Assembly: GCA_015143295.1 (NCBI GenBank) | Contig: CM026554.1 | Coordinates: 32,935,531-32,999,530, forward strand | Reading direction: 5' to 3' | DNA length: 64,000 nt | From: Tetracentron sinense | Taxonomy: Eukaryota > Streptophyta > Magnoliopsida > Trochodendrales > Trochodendraceae | Shown here: positions 22,981-35,600 of the stretch, piece by piece | Layout: the number at the start of each line of letters is the position of its first letter | Position numbering within the stretch: position 1 is the first letter of the stretch | Notes under the pieces: generated by a model | The model's database searches: none | Told to the model about the DNA's origin: nothing | What the model saw: only the letters and a program-made list of their open reading frames with translations | Program-made: the position numbers and the translations under genes

Positions 22981-23696
22981 CTTCTTTTTGCTCTAATCGG
23001 GCACCCCCTTCTCTTTTATTATATAGGGATCCCGCTATAAATATTGTATAAGTTTTGGCTATCTTAATCTTCTTGAGATAGCTTTCTTCCATATGGCATT
23101 TGCCACTTCTTGCAATGAATTTTCTTTACTTGTCAAAAAACTACCGGGATATATTGGGAGATATCTTATGTGTAGTGTCATAAACATAGAGACAACAAGA
23201 TAACACACGAACTAATGTTATATTTGGCACATAAAAACTTGTTATTGGGATTCATGTCATGTGCAAGTAAGATAGTCAAGGAAATCAAGAAACGTTATAC
23301 CAAATTCAGTGTTGTGCTGAAAAATGGCACTTGTTGACACAGTACTTCAAAAAAAAAAAAACACAGTACTTCACCCATCATTTAGTTGCATTGTCTTTTC
23401 TTGGTTTAACGGATCCCTGAATTGATGAAATAAAGTCAGAAAAAAATAAAAACAAAAAACCTATAACATTCTAAAGATAATTTCATAATTTGCTCTACAC
23501 GTTTCAAAAACTATGGCTGATAAAGGCAGCAGAAATCTTTGCTTGCAGTTTTTTTTCGATCTTTTTTATATTCTTTTTTGCAGTATTTAGCTTCACCACT
23601 GTTCCTTTACTGTCACTTAAGAGTTCGATTTGAGGACTTAGCATTTCTGACACTGTTCTTTTGTCTTAATGTCCTGAGACATGAATAGGGCTATCA

Positions 23697-23830
23697 AAGG
23701 GTAGGGCTAGGGCTAGGGCAAGGCCTAGGTCTTACTATCGGTCACAGGGCTTGAACTGATTAGGCCCAACTCGTGTCCTCTAGGTCTTGGGTTGGGTTAA
23801 GGTTAGGGCTTAAAAGAAGAGTATTTTTTT
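23697..23830. repeat. Fragment of a TAGGGCT hAT-like element
   Basis: It starts TAGGGCTATCAAAGGG, followed by repeated GGGCTAGGGC. It resembles the left end of the element at 62,551. The other end is missing. Confidence 0.45.
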
Positions 23831-23924
23831 TCATACACAGCCATTGGATGCCAACTCAACCTCTTTTAATCTGTCTTGGGACGGGCGATGCAATGCAAAT
23901 AGCAGGTCAGAGTAATAATTTTTT

Positions 23925-25355
23925 GGCAGGTGATCCTCTCCAGTTATAACCGGCTCTGGCAGAACCGGTTATAACGAGCGTCCGACGCGTGTCCCAAACT
24001 TTGGGCGCCAAACTCTCCGTTAATCTTCTCCCGTTAGCGCTCCATTTCAAGCCCCGTCTTCTCATTTTCAAAAAAAACCCAACTTCCCCAAATCACCCAA
24101 CTCTCCCAAATCTGTGTGTAACCAAAAGTCCAAGAGAAGAAGCCGCAAGCCTTATTCCAACGATTCGGGTAGCCGGTGCCGACGAGATTTCGGATTCCGG
24201 CGAGCATCAGTTCCTACTGGTGAAGGCCCCTCTATTTTACCTTCATTTGCTTTGAATCGAAGGCTCTCTCCAACTAATGCTCTCTGCAACTGATTTACCC
24301 AACTCTTGTCGAGAACCAACCCTTATTCCGGCCATTTTTGGGTAACCAGCGCCTACAGGTGAAGATCCCTCTGTTTCACCCTCCGACTGTCTTCTTCATC
24401 AATATTTATCTCTGTTTCAGGTAATATTTATGGATGAACATATTTATGAAAAACTTCTTATATATTTTGGAAGAAGCCTAATGATCTTTTAAAACCCTTT
24501 AAGGGTTTATATCGTTTCTGCTGTTGCTTGTTACGGGATTTCTATCGTTTCCCTGACTGTCTTCTTCTTCCATTGCGTGTTAATCTTGCTTAAAAGAGAT
24601 ATTAAATGAATGTTTGATATCTCACTAGGCTTGGAACTCGACCAATGAGTCCAGTTCTCTTTCTAGGATGCGTAGCTTTGCCATGAGGATATTCCCAAAT
24701 TCAGGGCTGTATGAGCATGGAAAGACATATGGGTAGTCTGTATAGATTCCAAAAAACCTTCTTCAATGAGGAGCTCTAGGGTGAAGCTTACATGGGCTGC
24801 ATGTGTGTAGTGTGTGTGTGTGTGAGTTTGCATGTGGTGTGTTTGCTTGGGTGGTGTGAGTATTCCCTTGTCTTTGCCTTCCGTCATTGCCTTGTGGTAT
24901 GATTGAGTTTACCAAAAAAACCAGAACACCTTTTAGGGTGAGAGTTTAGTCCCACATCGGGTATCTACCCGAGCATGTTGTCCCATATAAGTTCCTTGGC
25001 GCCTCAAACGGTTGGTACACGTTTTGAGGAGCTCTAGGGTGAAGCTTACATGGGCTGCATGTGGTGTGTGTGTGAGTTTGCATGTGGTGTGTGTGTGTGT
25101 GTTTGCTTGGGTGGTGTGAGTATTCCCTTGTCTTTGCCTTCAGTCATTGCCCTGTGGTATGATTGAGTTTACCAAAAAAAAAACAAGATAACAAGGATTC
25201 TGTAGTTACTATTAGGCTGAAATCCACTGAAGCCCTCTTAATACTTGTTTAACTGTTCCCATGTTTGAACCCCAATTAACAGAACCTATCTTATCCCCCA
25301 CCCTAAGCCATCCAATCAATATCTTATACCAATCGTTAAATGAATTGGCAAGAGG
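23925..25355 (+). repeat. Left terminal inverted repeat of the MULE
   Basis: 1,431 bp, matching 39,083-40,514 in reverse. The outer 400 bp is GC-richer than the surroundings with many CG steps (CGTCCGACGCGTGTCCC), as for a promoter or 5' exon. Further in are two direct copies of a block about 150 bp long (about 24,765-24,918 and 25,025-25,178), each beginning GAGGAGCTCTAGGGTGAAGC and ending GTTTACC plus an A-run. The match to the other arm stops at GGCAAGAGG (25,347-25,355). Confidence 0.93.
24950..24990 (+). promoter_or_regulatory. USE-like box and TATA in the left TIR
   Basis: TCCCACATCG (24,950-24,959), identical to the core of the plant snRNA upstream sequence element, is followed 26 bp later by TATAA (24,986). 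Plant Pol III snRNA promoters use a spacing of about this size. The expected transcript start falls near a hairpin, CCTCAAACG with CGTTTTGAGG. A mirror copy lies in the right TIR at about 39,452-39,492. No known small RNA gene is recognisable downstream, so this is a pattern match only. Confidence 0.35.
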
Positions 25356-25470
25356 TAAAATGAACAATCATGATCAAGAGATCCTGATAATTCCATTAAC
25401 ACATTAATTTTTTTATTTGGGGTATATTAGCTAATTTTATATTGATAACTGATGTCTTGTTAACCAACAT
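25356..25470. other. Short spacer inside the MULE
   Basis: Unique sequence between the left TIR and the LINE fragment. Nothing recognised. Confidence 0.4.
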
Positions 25471-25845
25471 GTATCTTTTTTTTTTTGGTCGATCAACAAG
25501 CAACAAGAATATATAAATAAGGACGACCAGAAGTACAGATACATGAAAGCAAGAGAAGCAAAGAGTTTACAAGTATATAAACTCAAGAACCACCCCACCT
25601 ATGTGACCCCCTAACCCAACTTCCCCAGGCTTCTAGAAGTCAATCCAGAACCCCCTTAAGCTCCTCTCTTGCATAGTGGAGCCTCGCCCATTCCAAAACA
25701 ACCAGCCGGATACAAGCACAAATGTGAGATGAGGGCAAAGAAGTATCCTCAAAGACTCTAAGGTTTCTCTCTTTCCATATCATTCATGATATGGCTCCCG
25801 GGAGGACTGACCAATTAGCCGCTCGAGCACCCATACCACTGAAAA
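25471..25845 (-). mobile_element. LINE 3' fragment inside the MULE
   Basis: Read on the minus strand it ends in TTGTTGATCGACC plus poly(A). Coding traces upstream include a reading like SVLPGAISWMIWKERN, the conserved 3' part of plant L1 elements, also seen in the LINE at 19 kb. It is strongly 5'-truncated, and the target duplication is not clear. Confidence 0.65.
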
Positions 25846-26654
25846 ATGACCAATATGATAAAAAGTTATGAAAGGAAGAGGGAAAGACCTAGTCCACTCC
25901 TATGTGGGAAATGAAATGTCCCCAAATACCATAACAGTGTTTTTAGACACCCATCATGATAAAAAGTTATAAAAAGCTATGGACCCTTATACACCCATCT
26001 AAACTCCCTCTTATCTCTCTTTTTTAGTTTTTTTTTCTCTCTCTCTCTAAAATCATCCCCACTACAATTTTCCTTTCAATCCAAACAGTGTTTTTAAAGT
26101 ATCTAATATTGTGTATTTATATAGAAATGACCCAATTCAAATGAGTAGTGATGTGTTTGTGACTTGGCCTCCAAGCTACTGTATCTGGGATGGAATCCAA
26201 CATTGAGCTTCATTGCTTGTGCAACGACCTATAGCTTGAACATGTATTATGCATAGCACTGTACTTTCTATTTAGAGAGTGTGTGAAAAAAAACATCTCA
26301 AATCAAATAATAGTAATTGACATGTTTTTGGTCATTGGTTCTCCCAGTGTTTCACTTTCCACTCTAGTTCTCCCTCTATGTGAATGTTGTCCAATTAAGA
26401 AGAGAAGAGATTTGAATATAGGGATGATACTTATATTTTCTTTGAATGCATGAAAGGATCTTGGTGTAGAAGTTCAGAGCTTTATTAGGAAATGCTATAT
26501 CCTGGGTTTTATCAATCATATCTCACCACTGAGTAGAATTTGATTCCTTAGTTCTTATATTTTATTTTTATTACCTGTTCTTGAATTTTTTAATCTTGTT
26601 CTAAATGTTTTAACATGCTTTTCTTTGTTCTTTACATGCCTCTTTAGTGTGGAT

Positions 26655-29544
26655 ATGGATATCGATAAGGAGGTTCGAACGGCACGGATGTTATCATTTG
26701 ATATAGAAGAGAGTGGGGAAAAATCAAAATCTCTTGGGGAAGATGATAGTGAGGGTCATATTGGCAGTGGATGTGAAGCAATTGAAGATCAATCAAAGAG
26801 CATTGATACACTGAATCCCAAACTTGGAATGGAGTTTCAAACCACTGACAGCGCATATGACTTTTATAATGAATATGCTAGAATAATTGGTTTCAGCCTT
26901 AGAAAGGAGTGGGTAAACAAAAATAAGTTTGGTGCGGTGAAGAGTAGGAAGTTTTGTTGTTCGAGAGAAGGTAGTAAAAAAGAGGATAAACGGATTGTGA
27001 AACAACACTGTGACAATACTAGAGTCAATTGCAAGGCAGAAATGGTTGTTTCATTACAATTAAACGGTAAATATTATGTTTCAAAGTTTGAGCCAACTCA
27101 CAACCATCATTGTACACCAAAGAAAGCCTACATGTGCAGGTCACGAAGATCAATTACTGTTGCTCAGGCTATTCAAACTGATATAGCAGAGAGTGTTGGT
27201 ATAGCACCAAAGGCAGCATATGACTTGATTAGTGCACAAGTTGGAGGACAGGAGAATGTTGGTTTTCTTCCTGTGGACTATAGAAATTATCTACGTTCAA
27301 AGCGGATGAGATCCATAGAGAGGGGAGATGCAGGGGGCATATTACAATATTTGCAGAAGATGTCAGTGGAGGACTTTGGTTCTTTTTATGCCATACAAGT
27401 TGATCTTGAAGATCAAATAACAAACATCTTTTGGGCGGATTCAGAAATGGTGATGGACTACGAGGCATTTGGGGACGTAGTTTGTTTTGACACAACATAC
27501 AGGACAAACAATTATGATCGGCCATTTGCACCATTCGTAGGAGTTAATCATCATAAACAAACTATTTTATTTGGTGCAGCTTTAATGTATGATGAAACTA
27601 TTGAGTCCTTTGAGTGGGTGTTTAAGACCTTCCTAGATGCAATGTCGGACAAGAAGCCCAAGACAATCCTCACCGACCAAGACAAGGCAATGTCCAATGC
27701 AATATCTTCAGTGATGCCTACTACTTATCATCGCATATGTGTATGGCATATGTATCAGAATGCTGCAAAACATCTTGGTTATGTATTTAGTGCGTCAGAA
27801 ACTTTTAATACGGATTTCAGTAGATGCATTTATGATTATGACGATGAAGCAGACTTTCTTGATGCTTGGGAACTTATGCTAGATAAGTATGATCTTAGAG
27901 AGAATGCATGGCTACAACAAATATTCAGTGAAAGAGAAAAGTGGGCTTTAGTTTATGGAAGAAATACATTTTGTGCAGATATGAAAAGCACACAACGGAG
28001 TGAGGGTATGAACAGTGTTTTGCGAAAATACTTGCATCGTAGCTATGATTTGTTACGGTTTTTTTCACAATTTGAAAGATTGGTGCGCGATAGACGGAAG
28101 GCAGAATCAATTGCTGATTTTAACATGACACAAAGTGAACCAAATTTGATAATGGAGGTTCCACTGTTGATTAGTTCAAAGGAAAAGTACACACCGGAGA
28201 TTTTTAAACTCTTTCAAGCAGAATATTGCTTGGGAATGAGTTGTATAGCAAAGTTACATGGCAACCTTGGATCTATTATCACATACACAGTTATATGGGT
28301 TAAGAAAAATCGAGAATACACGGTTACATTTGACTCTTTAGATGACACGGTGTCTTGTTCGTGTAAGAAATTCGAGTTCGCCGGAATTTTATGTGGGCAT
28401 GCATTGAGAGTCATTGATATACGGGGTTTACAGGAGGTCCCAGGTAGATATATTTTACAGAGATGGAGAAAAGACGCAAAAGGTCAAATGGTACGTAGCA
28501 CTCTCTACCAACTGTAGCTTCGGAAGGGGATATGGCATTGTCACATCGTTATAGACATTTGATGCATCTGAGCATGAAAGTGAACACGAGGGCTGCAGAA
28601 AATGAACACGCATATGGGGTTGCTGTGAGATGGATGGAATATGCGTGGAAACAAGTGGAAGAAACATTCCAAAAAACAACTCAATTATCGAAACCTCTAA
28701 TAATTGAGTCACATGAGACAATCGTCAACACTTGTGCGCAAGAACATGGAAGCATTCAACCTTACATGGAACTAGATAATGTTACTAGGCTAACTCAAGT
28801 CAAGGGGGTTAAGCAAAGGGAGCGAGCTTGTAAGGGAAGGCCTAGAATTAAGAATTGTTTGGAGAAAAGAGGAAAAACAAGGCGTTCTACAAAGACACCA
28901 TTCTCCACCTTACCTAATTCATCTGGTCCCATAGGGCACTCAAACCCTTTCACTCCACCTATTCAAGTTCCACCTAATCAAGTTATGTTAGTCCAATATA
29001 TATGTTGCCTTTCATTTAGTTTATTGATTGTTTAAGTCATTTAGTAACTTTAAAGACATTACATAAATAATTTCTGTGTTAAATAGGGATTCACATATCA
29101 ACAAGTCCAACCAATTGGTGTGGATCCATATATGTATCAGCAATCCCATAGTCATCAGATGCTTCAACTCATGTTTCAACAATCCCAATTCAATCCATGC
29201 ATGTATCAACTCTCTCAAGAATCCATCTTTAACACATCTCAGATGATTCAGGTAAATCTTAATGCCTTAAAGCCCTATTTTGCGTTTCGTAATATTTTGG
29301 TTTGTTAAAAATGCATTTTATACAGGAATCACAATTTCCCATCAGACAACAACAGTCTTTTGTCGGTAGTACCTCACCGGGAGAGACCATTTCGAATGTT
29401 ATGGGTGAGTTATATGTGAAATGATTTGGTTGTTGAGTATTGTATGACCTAGATATTTGTTTGATACTGATCTCAGAAATATCCCATTTTATAGGAAGTA
29501 TACAAAAGGATGCAGGGAACGAACATGAATCGGTTGCCGAGTAA
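26655..29544 (+). CDS. FAR1/FHY3-type MULE transposase
   Basis: The chosen start, ATG at 26,655 (MDIDKEV), comes just after a splice acceptor (CTCTTTAG at 26,647), so a non-coding first exon probably lies upstream. The first open stretch runs 620 codons. The FAR1-type zinc-binding DNA-binding domain is at about residues 70-155 (ends FEPTHNHH). The MULE DDE domain has D279 (CFDTTYRTN), D341 (ILTDQDKAM) and E450 (QRSEGMNS), with CVWHMYQNAAKHL between D341 and E450. The SWIM finger is C568-x-C570, then C580-x-H582. Near 28,490-28,500 the frame shifts: the downstream frame, HSLPTVASEGDMALSHRYRHL onward, continues the homology, with no room for a normal intron. Further exons fit GT-AG: 29,087-29,251, 29,326-29,404 and 29,495-29,544 (stop), coding a Gln/Pro-rich tail. 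The protein would bind the TIRs and cut and join DNA in the nucleus. A domesticated FAR1-related gene is less likely, since it sits inside the element. Confidence 0.92.
28482..28535 (+). other. Apparent frame shift in the transposase gene
   Basis: The frame holding the DDE and SWIM domains ends at TAG (28,515-28,517), 30 codons after the conserved RYILQRWRKDAK. The next frame is open from 28,499 and reads typical FAR1-family sequence (SHRYRHLMHL). The shift equals one missing base. GTACGT at 28,491 looks like a donor, but the nearest AG (28,516) would leave a 27-bp intron and the wrong frame. Confidence 0.65.
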
Positions 29545-31033
29545 TCCTGAACTGCGAGTGGTAATGATTTAAATATCATTTTCATGAATAAATAGTGTCT
29601 AGTCAGACCATTTATTTCCTTTATTACTCTTCTGTGAAGTGTTTACTTTTAAACATCATGTTCATTAAAACCATTTATTTGAACAAATTTTATAGTTTGC
29701 TTGCCAGATGCAGTCATGTTAGTTAGGGACTCATAAAAGTAGAATCACCTAAGTCAAACCCAAAGCTAAATTGATGCCTCTTTTTTCGTTCTTTTCACCC
29801 AAAGAGAAAAAGTTTAAAGGAAAAATATCTTATTTCAGCCATTTTATGGAAGTATAATATGGATTTCATGGATTACTTATTTCAGTTTACTTGATGTTTC
29901 TGCATTTGCTTATGATCGATTTCCATCTCAAGAATTCAAACTGTCCAATGCCAATGTGGCTCACTGATTTGTTCTGTCATGAGCTGCTAAGCTTGAATGG
30001 GCATATCATATTGTACACCTTGATATGTGAATTTATGTCTCAATCACTATTTTAGGGACTTTAGCTGTCATTCTACTTTATTCTAACCACCTATAACTTG
30101 TAACTGCAGATGAATAAGAAGTTGCGACCGTTGAAAGCACCAAAGAAGTTGCAATGGTCGAAAGCACCGAGGGTCGTGGCATGCCTTTTATGGAATATTG
30201 TTTTGATGATCTTCACTTGCAGCACCACCTAGTTTAGATGACTTTTATGGAATTTAATCCATTATGTTGGTTGTTTTGTAAACTCATGACCTTTTTATTA
30301 CTACCGAGGTAGCAATTTATATGGCAGTTGATCAAATCCATTATGTTGGTTGTTTAGGTAGCACTTTAGATGGCAGCTAGTTTGCCATTCTTCTTATCGA
30401 GTTATTGGTGTTCTTAATGGCTTTTGTTATATGATTATGTGGATTTTATGGTATGTTCATGATGAACTGAAGACATTTCAATGTCATTTCCATATGAAAA
30501 CATCTGGATTATCCCAGCTATTCAGTCTATTCCAATCTTTGTTTTGTTTTTTAGATGATGGTTTTTGTTGAGAAGGGATATTCAGAGAAACTACTCTGTT
30601 TAGCTCATGAACAATTCTGGACTATTAAATCAGTTAATTTTGCCTTACATGGTAGTATGCGTGTTTGCTAATATTGTTAGACATATAGTTATGACAATTC
30701 ACATAAATGCCTAAATTCTGTAGGTAGCTACTGTCATCCACTTGTTGGATTTTATAAGGTTTCCTTTGGATCTACCCACATTCGCATGTGGGGTGAAACC
30801 TGATTTCACTTTGAAGGTCTCCTTGGTTAAAGATCTAGTTGCTTTGATTTGTGGATTTCTTTCTTGATTATTTGGGGACTTTTGAACCATCCAAACGAGT
30901 TACATTCATTTATTGCTTAAAAACTAAAAAATTAAAAAAAAATTAATTATTGTGCTGAGACCAACTTCAAATTGTGTTGAGTATTGGCTACCTAGAAATG
31001 GTCCTTTTTTTACTTGATTTTTAATCTCAAAAG
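29545..31033. other. 3' flank of the transposase gene
   Basis: AT-rich with no ORF of interest. An acceptor-like AACTGCAG at about 30,109 precedes a purine-rich stretch (ATGAATAAGAAGTTGCGACC), which could be a spliced 3' UTR exon. Otherwise nothing is recognised. Confidence 0.35.
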
Positions 31034-32200
31034 CCGAATAAACCAAGTACAGACCACCTATTTGGCCAACATCCATACCGATCTATCGTTTGTTTTATTG
31101 TGATAGATCAGTATAGGATACCGATCTATCGCAATAAAAGGAACGATCTCCAATCCAGAATTGGGAGAAATAGCCAAGTACAGGCCACCTTCCAGGCCAA
31201 TATCCATACCGATCTATCGTTTGTTTTATTGCGATAGATCAGTATAGGATACCGATCTATCGCGATAAAACCAACGATCTCCAATCCAGAATTGGGAGAA
31301 ATAGCCAAGCACAGGCCACATTCCAGGCTAATATCCATACCGATCTATCGTTTGTTTTATTGCGATAGATCAGTATAGGATACCGATCTATCGCGATAAA
31401 ACCAACGATCTCCAATCCAGAATTGGGAGAAATAGCCAAGCACAGGCCACCTTCCAGGCCAATATCCATACCGATCTATCGTTTGTTTTATTGCGATAGA
31501 TCAGTATAGGATACCAATCTATCGCGATAAAACCAACGATCTCCAATCCAGAATTGGGAGAAATTGCCAAGCACAGGCCACCTTCCAGGCCAATATCCAT
31601 ACCGATCTATCGTTTGTTTTATTGCGATAAATCAGTATAGGATACCGATCTATCGCGATAAAACCAACGATCTCCAATCCAGAATTGGGAGAAATAGTCA
31701 AGCACAGGCCACCTTCCAGGCCAATATCCATACCGATCTATCGTTTGTTTTATTGCGATAGATCTCCAATCCAGAATTGGGAGAAATAGTCAAGCACAGG
31801 CCACCTTCCAGGCCAATATCCATACCGATCTATCGTTTGTTTTATTGCGATAGATCAGTTTAGGATACCGATCTATCGCGATAAAACCAACAATCTCCAA
31901 TCCAGAATTGGGAGAAATAGCCAAGCACAGGCCACCTTCCAGGCCAATATCCATACCAATCTATCGTTTGTTTTATTGCGATAGATCAGTATAGGATACC
32001 GATCTATCGCGATAAAACCAACGATCTCCAATCCAGAATTGGGAGAAATAGCCAAGTACAGGCCACCTTCCAGGCCAATATCCATACCGATCTATCGTTT
32101 GTTTTATTGCGATAGATAAAACCAACGATCTTCAATCCACAATTAGGAGAAATAAGCCAAGTAACTGCACCGATCTATCATTGTTTGTTTTATTGCGTAA
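31034..32200. repeat. 131-bp tandem array between the convergent MULE genes
   Basis: About eight and a half units. The landmark TCCATACCGATCTATCG recurs every 131 bp from about 31,072, except that one copy near 31,725-31,818 is 38 bp short. Edge units at both ends are more diverged. Each unit holds perfect dyads: GATCTATCG with CGATAGATC, and GCGATAGATC with GATCTATCGC 13 bp apart. The period is not a multiple of three, so the 70-codon ORFs that repeat across it are by-products and not genes. Confidence 0.97.
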
Positions 32201-32682
32201 ATGACTATACTAGATATTTGCAACCCAAAAATGGTTCTATTACAATTGATAGATGTAATGTGCTACAGAAGAGAACCACTCTCTTAAAGTAAATTATCTT
32301 AATTGGTTTACTTATCATTTGTAACATTGTACATTCCTGTTAGTTGAAGATTGGATAAAGGGTCATTTCAACTAGTAGTACACAAAATTCACATTGAGGG
32401 TGAACCTGCACCAAGTAACCATACTTAATAAACCAAGTCCAAGATGGTAACAAAAATCCAAGCCACGTGAATTGAAATTTATGGGGGAATGAAAACCACA
32501 CTTTTACAGACAATATAACACTATAAGAACCAAGAAATCAACTACATCCCAACTGAAATGGGTAGATGGTACCAAAAAATACATCAACTTTGTATACTTC
32601 TGCATCTATCCCTGATGTGATAAAAATTAGTAATGTCTACTACATCAACTTTGCATTTCTTCCATTCATCTACAGTCCTGAA
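32201..32682. other. Spacer after the protease stop codon
   Basis: Unique, AT-rich. It should contain the 3' UTR and poly(A) site of the minus-strand protease gene. No feature stands out. Confidence 0.35.
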
Positions 32683-35600
32683 TTACAGCAGTGCAACACC
32701 GGTCATTAGCTCGAAAGCCATTCTCTTTCTGAAATGCACAATGTCAGCCTGAAAAAACATTTGACAGAAATAAGTATTGCCCTTACAAGTGTGCTTACAC
32801 ATGTATGCTTTAACCAAAAAAAAAAAGTGTGCTCACACATGTATGCTTTAAAGGTATTTGTGCTTACCTGTTTGAAAGCGATAGGTAGGTCGGAACACAG
32901 GAAGTCTATGTACTTCAAAACAAATACCCCGCAATTGCGACTAATAACATACAAAAAGAGTGAATATATTTATAATGACAATGAATTTGTTTAGTAGGGT
33001 ATTTAGTACAACTTACACATTTTGCTGCTTTGGTACATAAGTAATCTCCTTCATTACCCATTCACCACCTTCCAAGGCACACTTATCCCCGGTCATATGG
33101 AATAGTCCAAGGATGCACTCTTTTAACACTTGCACTTCAGTTGCATATCTCTCCTCCAAATTTTTGTAGAGCGAGTCGAAGAGTAATATCTCCCTCTTGG
33201 GAGGTTCCGGAACAACCAAAGCCCAGTGGCTTTCATGGTAGAAAGGGAGATATACCCTTTCACACTGCCACATTGTTGGCAATCCAGACTGTGGGCCGGC
33301 AGCAATATGAAGGCCTTTATGAATCTTCCCACTAATACCCCTTTGTAGGTCTTCATCTTGCACTTTCTTATATTCTTGAAAGTCCAAGATCTGACGAGCT
33401 AGAAAATCCTATCACCATAAAAATAGAAAACCTCTTAGATATAGAATGAAAGAATTAAATTCAATAAATGTAGTTAATTGTACCATGAACCACAGTTTTC
33501 CGAAAGAACACTCCTGGGTGTACACATCTGGATGGCCCGCATGTCGAAGGGTCAACAACTCCATATACACATTAATATGCTGAGTCATACAGTGCTAATT
33601 ATTACAATCTCTTAAAATATATTATATTGAATCATACATTGCTAAGTTAAAACTCAATACCTCTGAAGTGACTAATCGTGTTGGCGTCGCCAAATCATAG
33701 AGCAATTCGGGTGTCATGGCAATGTTGTAAACAAGTATTGGGCTATGAAGTAAAAAAAAAAAGAAAAACTTCAGATTAAACTAATAACTAAGAAAACATT
33801 AAATAAAACTAACAACCTGAGTAGCTACCTTGTCTTATCGCCTTCTTTGTTAAGGTATTGGGCTAGTCTCTTTCCTTCTTCTTTACTTATTCGTCTCATT
33901 GGTTTTATTATACATATGGATGGCACCGCTCGCTTCCTCTTCTTAGTAACCAAGAAGGGTGAGCGAAGGAAACGAGACTTTACACTCAGTCTCTGCAGCA
34001 TCTTTGGCTGCTGAAACATAAACATTATGTACTTCAAGTGTTAACGAAATAAAAAAAGTTAAAGGTACAAGACTTGCACGAGTTAGAGAATACCTGTTGG
34101 GACCCTTGTGTAGTAATGTTCTGCATGGGGTCACTGTCAACCATCATCTCTGACCCATCATAGATATCGAGATCCTCTTGTTGATTAACCTCCTGTCGTT
34201 TGGTAATCCTAAAATATTAATCACATATGCGCATGCAATAGATAAATGGTGATTTGGTTTAAATAGAGATTATAGAGTACCTTCATACAACTCTCTTTCT
34301 GGATGTGCCTATCATCCTTCATTTCTCTTAACTCTGTCTTGAACTGAAGAAATTGTGATGATAAATTATCAACTCTAATTGACAATTGGCCCACCTGCTC
34401 CTTTAACTCTCCTTTAAGTTCACCAATTTGCTGGTCAATATGTTGCAGTCTTTCAAACATAGAAGCAAAATCAAGTGCCTACATTTAACATTATGGTTAT
34501 TTGTGCATTATGCAATAGACGCTAGCCAATACAATATACACATCGAAAATAAAGAATACCACTTACATGTTTTGTTCTACTCTTTTTATTATGACCCGTT
34601 GAGGGTGAACCTTCCTCAAACCCAACTTCATCCTCCTCATCCCCAACTTCCTCCTCGTCTTCCTCTTCCTCCTCTTCATCCTCTTCCTCCTCTTCGTCCT
34701 CTTCTTGGGCAGCTGTCATTGAGGTGGAAGGCACCCTAACAAGGACATCCTTCACCACTTGTTCTTCTTTTTCCAAATCGGTCAAGACTAGCTCTTTTTT
34801 CAACTTAAGCTACAAATAAATTTTCTTGCTCAATTCATAACTATGAATAATTGACTAATAATAGGTAATAGGCCTTAGATGCATACCCTTTTTTTGTTGA
34901 ATACATGTTTTGCTAGAAACTTGTATCCCCTATATTTGATGTTGTTCCACTTGAGTATGCGTGGAAAGATCGGCAATGGGGAACCATCATTGTTTATACT
35001 TCTACAACAAAGTGTAGACAGGAGGGGGATGTGTTCAAATGCCCAAATCTATCACATAAAAACATTGGTGTAGTTAATAAATGCAAATAAAAATAAGGAA
35101 AATCAAATAATATAATAGCACAAAATTAAATAAAACACGCGTACCTGGAATGCAATAACACATCCATATATATTATACTTTGGTTTTCTCTGGTCCAAAG
35201 CAGCCAATAATCCATCATTCATTAGCTTGAAGGCCACACTTCCCCAAGGATATTTATTAAACAACTCGAAGTCATCTACCAAACACAAATAGTCTGTGTT
35301 TACCCCGGTATGAGTCTCTTTGGCTCTCAAAAATGACTCAACGAAAAGCACAGATGCCAACTTTATGGCATCAGTATGGTCCTCACATGCCAAGAATTGA
35401 TTGAGAAGGTGCTCCTTTTTAATTAGCTTAATGTCGTTGAATAGCCTTGTCATCAAAGACCCAGTTGGAGCTCCAACTTTGATGGCAGGAGCACGTACTG
35501 GTGAGCAGCTTAGGCCAAGGATGAGGGTGAAGTCCAGCTCTATAAACCTCAACCGTTTCCCTTTAATCTCAAACTCTAAGTCACCAATGTGATGCTCGAG

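Noticed and set aside
24960-25180. A known snRNA or 7SL gene downstream of the USE-like box
   Set aside because: The sequence after the TATA box does not match U1-U6, U3 or 7SL as I know them, so only the promoter-like pattern is reported.
26644-28721. Minus-strand ORFs opposite the transposase gene
   Set aside because: They are antisense by-products of a long coding exon with no recognisable domains.
31126-32085. Series of near-identical 70-codon minus-strand ORFs
   Set aside because: They come from the 131-bp tandem array. The period is not a multiple of three, so the frame shifts each unit and no protein is conserved.
34522-34739. Pro/Leu-rich plus-strand reading opposite the protease acidic run
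   Set aside because: It is the complement of GAG/GAA/GAT-rich coding sequence in an intact minus-strand exon.
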